From the NCBI RefSeq assembly GCF_027925305.1, contig NZ_BSDR01000001.1, positions 1,019,001 to 1,083,000 of the forward strand: DNA of 64,000 nucleotides, written 5' to 3'. The notes under the pieces are model-generated. The model saw only the letters and a list, made by a program, of their open reading frames with translations. It was not told where the DNA came from and searched no databases. The position numbers and the translations under genes were made by a program. Origin of the DNA: Desulforhabdus amnigena. GTDB taxonomy: Bacteria > Desulfobacterota > Syntrophobacteria > Syntrophobacterales > Syntrophobacteraceae. Positions 57,299-64,000 of this stretch are shown here, piece by piece (position 1 is the first letter of the stretch; the number at the start of each line of letters is the position of its first letter).

Positions 57299-59608
57299 TC
57301 AAGAAAGATCCCCTGTGGGCGACTTCCCGCTCTGCAGGGCCCTGCGAACGGCTGTGGCGAGATCCCCCATGAACATGGGTTTTGTCAGGAATTCACGAAT
57401 CCCCGATTTCACAATATTTTCGGAAAAAATAGCTTCTCCGAGACCACTGCAAAGTATGATGGGAAAACCGGGACGAATGCGAACCACTTCCTTCGCCAAT
57501 TCGATGCCCGTCAGGCGAGACATCGTATGATCGGTAATCAGAAGATCAAAGGAGTCTGGGTTCGCCCGGAAAATTTCCAAAGCCTTTTGGCTACTCGTGG
57601 AAGCCAGCACATTATAACCGAGATGTTCTAGCATCTGCCGCACCGTGTCCGCCAGTGCGGCTTCATCGTCTACCAGAAGAATGCGTTCGTTTCCGCGCGG
57701 AAGAACATTGAAGCCCGGGCCCATTTCATTGGAAACTTTATTCTTGAACTTGGGCAGAAACACATGAAAGGTCGTACCCCTACCTTCTTCACTATCTACG
57801 TGAATCGATCCCCTGTGGCTTTGCACGATTCCATGCACCACCGCAAGTCCCATTCCCGTCCCCTCCCCTAGGCACTTTGTGGTAAAAAACGGATCGAAAG
57901 CCCTGGCCAAAATCGCAGGGCTCATTCCATGGCCGGTGTCTTGAACGGTGAGCCTCACATAGGAACCGGGATTCATTCCGGCATATCGAATCACAGCCTC
58001 TGAATCGAGCTCCACATCCCGAAGGCTCACATGGAGTACGCCTCTCTTCTCACGCATGGCGTGCGCGGCATTGGTGCAAAGGTTCATCAAAACCTGATGG
58101 ATTTGAGTGGGGTCAGCCCAGATGAGACTGGAAGTATTGGGAATATCCTGGCAAATTTCTATGGTCGTCGGCAGGGAGGCACGCATCAGTTTGAGAACTT
58201 CCTTGACGATGAGGCTGACCTGCAGGGGTTTGAATCCCTCGTCTTTCTGGCGGCTGAATGTCAGGATTTGCTTTACCAGTTCCTTGGCCCTGTCTCCTGC
58301 CTTGAGCACCTGTTCGAGGTTTCTCATGACGTTATTTTCCGAAGGGGTCTTCAGGAGGGCCATTTCGGTATAGCCGATGATCGCACCCAAAATATTGTTG
58401 AAGTCGTGAGCGATACCACCCGCCAGAGTCCCAATGGCCTCCATCTTTTGTGCCTGGCGCAGCTGCCTTTCCATTTGGCGTTCGTGGGTCACATCCCGTT
58501 CTATGGCCACGTAATGAGTAACCACGTTCATTTCATTACGAATGGGAGAAATGGTGGTTTCCACTTCACTCAGCGTACCATTCTTATGCCGCTGCATGGT
58601 CCGCCCTGTCCAGACTTCACTTCGAGCAAGGAGTTTCCAAACTCTTTCATAGGAAAAATCATCCTGATGGGCGCTTTTGAGGTCCCGAAAATCCTTTCCT
58701 AGAACCTCTTCCCGCTTATACCCGTTGATCCGCTCAAAGGCCGGGTTGACGTACTCGATTTTCCCATTCGTCTGAATGATGGCGATGCTTTCAACGGTCT
58801 GTTCCAAAGCTGCAGCCAGAAGAGCCAGTTTCTGCTCCGCTTCCTTGCGCTGCGTGATGTCTTCCACTTGAGTGATGAAGTAAAGCGGTTTTCCTTGGCT
58901 ATCCGCAAGAAGGGATGCAGCAAGCTGAACCCAGACCAGATGTCCCGATTTGTGGATGTAGCGTTTTTCGAACTGGACGGAGTACACTTCTCCTTCCAAC
59001 ATTTGCCGCATGCATTCTTCACTGAGCTGCAGGTCATCCGGGTGACTGATAGACTGAAAATCGGTTTCAAGGAGTTCCTGCATGGAATAACCAAGCATAC
59101 GGCAAAGAGAGAGGTTCACCTGCAAAAAACGGCCTTCCACGCCCACAAGCGCCATTCCGATAGCTGCATATTCAAAGGCCGTACGGAACCGCTCTTCACT
59201 CTCCCGCAACTGTTCCTCACTCCTCCTCTGTTCGGTCGTATCGTACATAATACAGTGCGTTTGCAGGAACCGGCCTTTCTCGTCCCGCCCAATACACCCA
59301 TCGAAGGTCGCATACAAACGCGACCCATCCCTGCGAAGCATCTCGAATCTTTCATTCTTGATGTCTCCGATCACGTGGAAAAGAGGAAATCTGTCTTGAA
59401 AACGCTTCCGCTCCGATTCCGGAAGAAAATCCCCGAACCAGCGGCCGATAACTTCTTCTTTTCTATATCCCAGAATCTTCAGCCAGGTTTTGTTCACCTC
59501 CAGCAGGCGGCCATCCGCCCCCAGGGACTGATAGCCCAGGGGAATATCGTCAAAAAGCGATCGAAATTCGCTTTCCCTGTTTCTGATCGTTTTTTCCTTA
59601 TCTACCAT
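57299..59608 (-). CDS. Hybrid sensor histidine kinase with three PAS domains
   Basis: 769 residues from the Met of MVDKEKTIRNRESEF. Three PAS/PAC units (about 10-130, 135-260, 262-385), HisKA with GGIAHDFNNILGAIIGY, an intact ATPase domain (NLCTNAAHAM, DTGHGMS, FDPFFTTK, GTGMGLAVV) and a C-terminal receiver (DLLITDHTMSRLTG). No membrane segment, so a cytosolic sensor. A longer frame to 59698 is possible, but it overlaps the HDOD gene and lacks support. The stop codon lies in the target duplication of the 144-bp element. Confidence 0.92.
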   Translation of the reverse strand: MVDKEKTIRNRESEFRSLFDDIPLGYQSLGADGRLLEVNKTWLKILGYRKEEVIGRWFGDFLPESERKRFQDRFPLFHVIGDIKNERFEMLRRDGSRLYATFDGCIGRDEKGRFLQTHCIMYDTTEQRRSEEQLRESEERFRTAFEYAAIGMALVGVEGRFLQVNLSLCRMLGYSMQELLETDFQSISHPDDLQLSEECMRQMLEGEVYSVQFEKRYIHKSGHLVWVQLAASLLADSQGKPLYFITQVEDITQRKEAEQKLALLAAALEQTVESIAIIQTNGKIEYVNPAFERINGYKREEVLGKDFRDLKSAHQDDFSYERVWKLLARSEVWTGRTMQRHKNGTLSEVETTISPIRNEMNVVTHYVAIERDVTHERQMERQLRQAQKMEAIGTLAGGIAHDFNNILGAIIGYTEMALLKTPSENNVMRNLEQVLKAGDRAKELVKQILTFSRQKDEGFKPLQVSLIVKEVLKLMRASLPTTIEICQDIPNTSSLIWADPTQIHQVLMNLCTNAAHAMREKRGVLHVSLRDVELDSEAVIRYAGMNPGSYVRLTVQDTGHGMSPAILARAFDPFFTTKCLGEGTGMGLAVVHGIVQSHRGSIHVDSEEGRGTTFHVFLPKFKNKVSNEMGPGFNVLPRGNERILLVDDEAALADTVRQMLEHLGYNVLASTSSQKALEIFRANPDSFDLLITDHTMSRLTGIELAKEVVRIRPGFPIILCSGLGEAIFSENIVKSGIREFLTKPMFMGDLATAVRRALQSGKSPTGDLS

Positions 59609-59639
59609 GTCTTTTCTTCCAACGGAAACCGACACATCG

Positions 59640-60479
59640 TCACAAAAACATTTCTTTTTCAGAATTGTAAGCGGCCTGAACCCTTTCAAGCAGTTCATCC
59701 AAATCTTCTTTATGGAGTTTCAAAGCCTTCGCACTTTTCAATTCGTGAAGTTCAAGATCGGGATTTTTTATAAAGCCTATCTCCATCTTGTGGCAAAAGG
59801 CATTGCCCAAGTTGACTATATAAGACAATGCGGGCAGAACACAGGCCTTTTCCGGTCTGTGATGCTTTCCGATCGCTTCTACAATCTCTTCGGCAAAATT
59901 CCACTTCCTGGCGACCAACTGTCCCAACTGCGCATGGTTGAACCCCAGAAGCCGCTGTTCCATTTCCAGGAAAGTAAGACCGGGATTATGATAGACCTCT
60001 TGCACGATCAAGAGCATTTTTTTTGGGATCTTCATATAGAAGACAACTTTTCCGACATCGTGCAACAAGCCCGCCAGGAAGGCTTCTTCGGTTTTCGAGA
60101 ATTTCAACATCTGAGCAATCATCCTGGATGTAAGAGCACAACCCAGGGAATGTTCCCACATGAGCTTTTCGGCCAGACCGAAGGTCTTGAAAAAATCGTA
60201 CAGAGCCGAGGAGATCACGATAGACTTGATGGTGTTGAACCCAACGGTCACCACGGCATCAGTGATGGTCAAAATAGCCCTTCTCCTCGCATAGCAAGCC
60301 GAATTGGCAATGCGCAGCACTCTGGCCGCTATGGCTTGATCTTTGGATATGATTTTGTGGAGATCCCTGGCGGAGGCATCAGGGTCGGAAAGTCTTTGCA
60401 TCGCCTGCTGGGCTATATGCGGCATTGCGGGAAGGTCCTGTGCAGTCAGGACAATGCTTTGGGCTCCTGAGGGATTCAT
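59640..60479 (-). CDS. HDOD-domain signalling protein
   Basis: 279 residues with an HDOD domain (LPAMPHIAQQAMQRLSDPDASARDLHKIISKDQAIAARVLRIANSACY...GLLHDVGKVVFY...HAQLGQLVARKWNF). The HD pair is kept, but catalysis in this group is generally not shown; members act in signalling. It lies 31 bases upstream of the three-PAS kinase on the same strand and is likely co-transcribed and part of its pathway. Confidence 0.9.
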   Translation of the reverse strand: MNPSGAQSIVLTAQDLPAMPHIAQQAMQRLSDPDASARDLHKIISKDQAIAARVLRIANSACYARRRAILTITDAVVTVGFNTIKSIVISSALYDFFKTFGLAEKLMWEHSLGCALTSRMIAQMLKFSKTEEAFLAGLLHDVGKVVFYMKIPKKMLLIVQEVYHNPGLTFLEMEQRLLGFNHAQLGQLVARKWNFAEEIVEAIGKHHRPEKACVLPALSYIVNLGNAFCHKMEIGFIKNPDLELHELKSAKALKLHKEDLDELLERVQAAYNSEKEMFL

Positions 60480-60639
60480 ACGCTTTCTCTTTCAGCTCCT
60501 TTCTTTGTAAAAAAATCCACGCAAAAGTATGTCCATCCGGGTGATGAAAACAAGCGAAATTTTCCCTTTCCGGAGTATTCGCGCAATCCGCCGCGATATA
60601 CAAAGGGTGATGAAAGATCACGAATACCCACGAACCGGC

Positions 60640-61896
60640 TCATTCACTCGATGCCCCTTCAGGTGCAACAAAACGCAGATTCCCCTCCGCGTCGAAAACC
60701 GATTGGACCTTTTCATCCCGGAACTGGATATGAGAAGATCGGTAAAACCAGATGCTCCCTTGAATGCTCGTCGGTGTGCCTTGTACGGCAAGTACTTCGT
60801 CCCTGGTGGAACCGACAGTGAAAAACTGCTTCTGGACGGCAGGACCATGTGAACCCGAAGGATTCAAACGAATAGAAACGTGTTCAAAAAAATTATCGAA
60901 CCCTATCAGACGATCTTCTTTGAAGCGGATTTCACTGAACCCATAGTACCATCGGTTGCCCATGACACGGGTGGGAGTCCCCAGAGCACGGATGACATCG
61001 TCTTTCGTGGAACCCAGCGTGATGACCAAAGGGCTGTTTTCCAGAGGACCGGATGGAACCAGCCGAACCCTGAGAGAACCGTCAAAATTATTGTAGCGCG
61101 CCACCCTTCCGTCTCTGAACTGAATCTCGGAAAGTCCATAGCTCCAGGTATTCCCTTTCACTTTATGTGGGATTCCCTGAACCTGCCGCACCTCTTCCCT
61201 GGAAGAACCCAAGGTAAAGAAGGAGGGATTGGGATCCATCGGCGGGGCAGGCGGAGGGGTGGAGGATTCCAGAAGAGCGGGAGGAACTCCCTTCGCTTTA
61301 TCCTGCAGCAAAGAAACAGACTCTTCGGAGCGAAAGGGTTCCGGCCGGCGATCTGCGACCCTTTCCGGCTTCGCCATTCCCTTATCGTGAAAAAGAGCGC
61401 GCTTTTCGGCACTCCACCAGAGGACATTGAACAAGAAAAAGAGGGCAAGAATTGCCCCCCCCACCAGAAGAATATGCCATCGAAAAGGATATCTTTCGAA
61501 TTCGCCAAGGAGGCTTTTGAGTCTTCCAAAGAAGACCGAGAAATGGCCGAAAGCAAAAGGGCGTGTACGTGGCCGTTCAGGTGGGACGGCAAAAGGCCTG
61601 TCATTATGAACCGGCCGCTTCCCGGTTTTTGTTTCAGTTCGTTTTTTTTCCCGTTCCGCAGCTTCAAGATCGGGATCTTTCCATCCCGCCAAAATACGGT
61701 GATATGCCGAGGTGATTTCCTTGAATCTCTCTTCCGCGGCCCGTTGTTCCCAGGACGAAAGATGTTGAAAGCGATCCGGATGCCACTGTTTGGCAAGATT
61801 GCGGTAAGCTCTTTTCAACTCCGTGAGAGTCGCACCCGGTCCCAGCTGCAACATATCGTAATCGGAGGAAGGAGAGTGTTTGGGATTTGACGGCAT
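60640..61896 (-). CDS. Membrane-anchored J-domain protein with three tandem C-terminal repeats
   Basis: 418 residues. J domain at about 11-75 with HPD at 39-41; basic linker; one membrane span at about 140-161; Pro-rich spacer; then three repeats of about 55 residues (226-278, 290-345, 357-410) sharing F-[FI]-T-[LV]-G-S-[ST]-[RK]-[DE]-[DE]-V...G-[TI]-P...W-x-Y-[GR]-x-S-x-I-x-F. These resemble SmpA/OmlA (BamE)-like units. The J domain would face the cytoplasm and recruit a DnaK; the repeats would be periplasmic. Not a canonical DnaJ: no Gly/Phe or zinc region. Confidence 0.85.
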   Translation of the reverse strand: MPSNPKHSPSSDYDMLQLGPGATLTELKRAYRNLAKQWHPDRFQHLSSWEQRAAEERFKEITSAYHRILAGWKDPDLEAAEREKKRTETKTGKRPVHNDRPFAVPPERPRTRPFAFGHFSVFFGRLKSLLGEFERYPFRWHILLVGGAILALFFLFNVLWWSAEKRALFHDKGMAKPERVADRRPEPFRSEESVSLLQDKAKGVPPALLESSTPPPAPPMDPNPSFFTLGSSREEVRQVQGIPHKVKGNTWSYGLSEIQFRDGRVARYNNFDGSLRVRLVPSGPLENSPLVITLGSTKDDVIRALGTPTRVMGNRWYYGFSEIRFKEDRLIGFDNFFEHVSIRLNPSGSHGPAVQKQFFTVGSTRDEVLAVQGTPTSIQGSIWFYRSSHIQFRDEKVQSVFDAEGNLRFVAPEGASSE

Positions 61897-62148
61897 GGCT
61901 TTATTTCGTGGGTTTATGATTTGATTTTACCTTTGAATCTCAAACCGGTTGCATACAATATACCAGGCGCCGGGAAATTCCAAGGTTTGAGATGACCGCA
62001 ATGGGCGGTATCCGAAGGACCAATTCTTGCATTCCAAACAACTGACGGGGAGCATCATATTCCTTTCATGCTGAAAAGCATCAACGCAAAAGCAATCTCT
62101 CTCCCCCAACCGCAACCAGAAGTATCAGGAAGGGTTTGACTGAAAATC

Positions 62149-62412
62149 ATGCTGGTTCTTACAAGAAAAAGCGGAGAATCCATAAGAATAGGCGATGACA
62201 TCGAGATCGTTATCACTGAAATCGATCGAAAAAAGGTAAAGATCGCGATTCGAAGTCCAAAGCACATTCCCATTTATCGGTCTGAATTGTATGAAAAAAT
62301 GCAGCAGGAAAATCGTGAGGCGGCTCATATGGACGCCAATGATTTGAACGATGCACTCAGCTTGTTTCATCCATGTAAACAACCTGGACCTCCGGAAAAT
62401 CAAGAATCTTGA
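62149..62412 (+). CDS. csrA: Carbon storage regulator CsrA
   Basis: 87 residues. [49 protein letters not shown] is the complete RNA-binding CsrA fold with Arg/Lys contacts, followed by an extra 27-residue acidic tail. It represses translation by binding GGA motifs in mRNA leaders, commonly flagellin mRNA. AGGAAGGG lies upstream. FliW, its protein antagonist, is encoded 32 bases downstream, so free CsrA is probably tuned by flagellin export. Confidence 0.96.
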   Translation: MLVLTRKSGESIRIGDDIEIVITEIDRKKVKIAIRSPKHIPIYRSELYEKMQQENREAAHMDANDLNDALSLFHPCKQPGPPENQES

Positions 62413-62444
62413 AAAAACACTAAAAAGATGTCGGAAAGGAACTT

Positions 62445-62957
62445 ATGCTGATCGAGACCTCACGTTTCGGCACGCTGGATGTGGAGGAGAGCAAATTCAT
62501 CCGTTTTCCCTGGGGCATTCCGGCTTTTGAAGACCTCAAGCGATTCATTCTCATGGAACATGGTTCGGGACCCATCCACTGGCTTCAGGCGGTCGACGAT
62601 CCCTCTGTCGCCTTCGTCGTTTGTCCTCCTGAAATTCCCGGAGTGAGCTATCGTATCCCTCCACATAAAAAGGAGCCTATTCAGCTCGAAGATGATCAGG
62701 ACCTTGTGATATTGAACCTGGTCTCATCCATGCCCGACCAAAACCTCCTGCGGTTTCATGTGCGAAATCCCCTGCTTTTCAATACGGCCATGCGTCTTGC
62801 CTATCAGTGGAGTATAGACCCCGAGGACCTTCCAAAATACCTGGAGACCCGCAACGGGGTCGCCCTGAGTCCGGACCCGGAAGACCCGACGGGAACCGCC
62901 GCTTTTATCTACTGGAAACGGGAAAAAACAGAAAAGGCCCGACCGGTGTCTAAATAA
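62445..62957 (+). CDS. fliW: Flagellar assembly factor FliW
   Basis: 170 residues: TSRFGTLDVEESKFIRFPWGIPAFEDLKRFILMEH, WLQAVDDPSVAFVVC and the C-terminal LLFNTAMRLAYQW. It binds CsrA and flagellin in alternation, coupling flagellin level to translation. The last bases overlap the 3' end of the convergent HD-GYP gene by eight bases. Together with csrA it suggests a motile organism, with the rest of the flagellar genes beyond the window. Confidence 0.94.
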   Translation: MLIETSRFGTLDVEESKFIRFPWGIPAFEDLKRFILMEHGSGPIHWLQAVDDPSVAFVVCPPEIPGVSYRIPPHKKEPIQLEDDQDLVILNLVSSMPDQNLLRFHVRNPLLFNTAMRLAYQWSIDPEDLPKYLETRNGVALSPDPEDPTGTAAFIYWKREKTEKARPVSK

Positions 62958-64000
62958 AGTAATCCATGGGGGTTCGAGGGTTCAAATAATAATAGACCTC
63001 GGCCTGAACCTGCGAGGGGCGGAGGCTCCTTTTGATCGTCACATCCGGGTCATCTTCCAGCTCGAAAATCACCGCCTCCCGCTTGGGAACAGCCGGATCG
63101 TAAATCAGGATGTTCGGCCGCAGGCGGTCCTTTGGATTGATGGATATCACCATTCCGATCAAGCCATTGGAAAGCTCCACCAGGCTCCCCGGCGGATAGA
63201 TACCCATAACACGGATGAAACGAGACAAAAGACTTTCGTCGAACCGGTCCCGTATGCGGCAAAACATGTGACTCAACGCTTCGTGCGGCGTCATGGCCTC
63301 TTCCGGGTCCAGTGGATTGCAGAGGCTGTCATAAGTATTCGCAATCGATATCACCTTTGCAAGAAGGGATATCTCATCGGCTTTCAGCCGATCGGGATAC
63401 CCCTGACCATCATTGGTTTCATGATGCTGGCGAATGACTTTCAGGGATTCTTCCGGAAAGTCTTCTATTTGTTTCGCAATCTCTTCGCCATAAATGGGGT
63501 GAAGTTGCAGCAACTTGCGTTCTACAGGGGTGAGCGGCCCACGTTTGATAAGGTACTTCCTGGGAATACGCTGTTTGCCGACGTCATGAAAGAGGGCCCC
63601 GAGCCCAAGCCACCGCAGTTCCTCCTCCGTCAGTCCCACCTCCCTTCCCAGCAAAAGAGCCAGCAGGGCCACATTCAATGTGTGATAGAAAACGTCTTCA
63701 TTCAAGGATTTCACATGCATCAGGTTGATAACGACATCTCTTTGCGTCAGAAGGGATTCCACCATGGTTTGAAGCAAACTGTCGGCCTCGCCCTTTGCTT
63801 CGAGCGACCCCGTCGAGAGGCTTTTGATGACCCGTTTTGCCTGCCTGAAGGTTTTTTGGAATTCTCTTTCACACTTCTGGAATCTTCTTTGTTGTTCCTT
63901 CAGGCGGCGAATACGTTCCTGCTTACGTTTCTGCAGTATGGGATCCGCATCCGCAGGTTTTTTGAAAACGGAAGCAACATCAAGTGCTTCGGGCACACCG
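62950..64000 (-). CDS. HD-GYP domain protein (c-di-GMP phosphodiesterase), 5' end probably beyond the window
   Basis: The frame is open to the window edge; a GTG at 63996 has no room for a ribosome site to be judged, so the gene is treated as partial. Present: a basic coiled-coil segment (QKRKQERIRRLKEQQRRFQ), an HD-GYP domain with LFHDVGKQRIPRKYLIKRGPLT and HHETNDGQGYPDRL, and a C-terminal beta extension (PPGSLVELSNGLIGMVISINPKDRLRPNILIYD) seen in DUF3391-type HD-GYP proteins. All catalytic residues are kept. No receiver or PAS domain is seen. Confidence 0.9.
   Translation of the reverse strand, partial: GVPEALDVASVFKKPADADPILQKRKQERIRRLKEQQRRFQKCEREFQKTFRQAKRVIKSLSTGSLEAKGEADSLLQTMVESLLTQRDVVINLMHVKSLNEDVFYHTLNVALLALLLGREVGLTEEELRWLGLGALFHDVGKQRIPRKYLIKRGPLTPVERKLLQLHPIYGEEIAKQIEDFPEESLKVIRQHHETNDGQGYPDRLKADEISLLAKVISIANTYDSLCNPLDPEEAMTPHEALSHMFCRIRDRFDESLLSRFIRVMGIYPPGSLVELSNGLIGMVISINPKDRLRPNILIYDPAVPKREAVIFELEDDPDVTIKRSLRPSQVQAEVYYYLNPRTPMDYFI

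Overview
The window reads as bacterial chromosome from an anaerobic member of the Desulfobacterota, most likely Syntrophobacter-like. This is inference from three things: the diaminopimelate-aminotransferase (DapL) lysine route, the XerC-HslV-HslU followed by arginine followed by lysine gene order, and many PAS/hybrid kinases with HD-GYP and HDOD proteins. No rRNA, CRISPR array, prophage or intact transposase gene was seen. One tRNA gene (Cys) is present.

Layout. 1-4.0 kb: tail of an AMMECR1/AmrA gene, an unknown gene, then transketolase and an Mrp-type Fe-S carrier on the minus strand. 4.0-5.8 kb: repeat-rich, with a CMD-family gene, an FmdB zinc ribbon and a 30-codon membrane ORF that may be a selenoprotein. 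5.8-10.8 kb: DacA-type carboxypeptidase, tRNA-Cys, enolase, then efp with its lysylation enzyme epmA. 11-17.3 kb: TPR lipoprotein, LolB-like lipoprotein, Mut7-C protein, a small coiled-coil protein, mogA and an EF-G-like GTPase. 18-36.8 kb: a long plus-strand housekeeping block (xerC-hslV-hslU; argB-D-F-G-H; FN3 lipoprotein; lysA-dapF-dapA-dapB-dapL; folK; a YHS-like small protein; transaldolase; lytic transglycosylase; pgsA). It holds arginine synthesis from N-acetylglutamate onward except argC, and lysine synthesis from aspartate semialdehyde.

37-44.5 kb looks accessory: an RND efflux set whose inner-membrane pump gene is broken by two internal deletions, then a DUF3300-DUF2950-DUF4410 trio of exported proteins. 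44.5-51 kb (minus strand): an HD-GYP response regulator with a hybrid kinase whose ATP-binding motifs are lost, then carbamate kinase, a 3-hydroxyisobutyrate-dehydrogenase-like enzyme and a cyclic-diphosphoglycerate-synthetase-like GTPase. 51.1-54.5 kb: clpS-clpA-aat, a compact N-degron proteolysis operon. 54.6-64 kb: chorismate synthase, a zinc-binding-protein gene, a three-PAS hybrid kinase with an HDOD protein, a membrane-anchored J-domain protein with three tandem repeats, csrA-fliW and a partial HD-GYP gene.

The main unexplained structure is a set of short dispersed elements. Two 144-145 bp copies in opposite orientation carry 17-bp terminal inverted repeats and flanking 9-bp duplications, as a non-autonomous transposon would. 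A second family has CGACATTGTCA ends (4.9, 10.9 and 21.1 kb). A third is a G/C-tract element at 5.0 kb. The second notable item is an in-frame TGA in the small membrane ORF at 5.4 kb, followed at the right distance by a hairpin with a GG apical loop, as expected of a bacterial SECIS.
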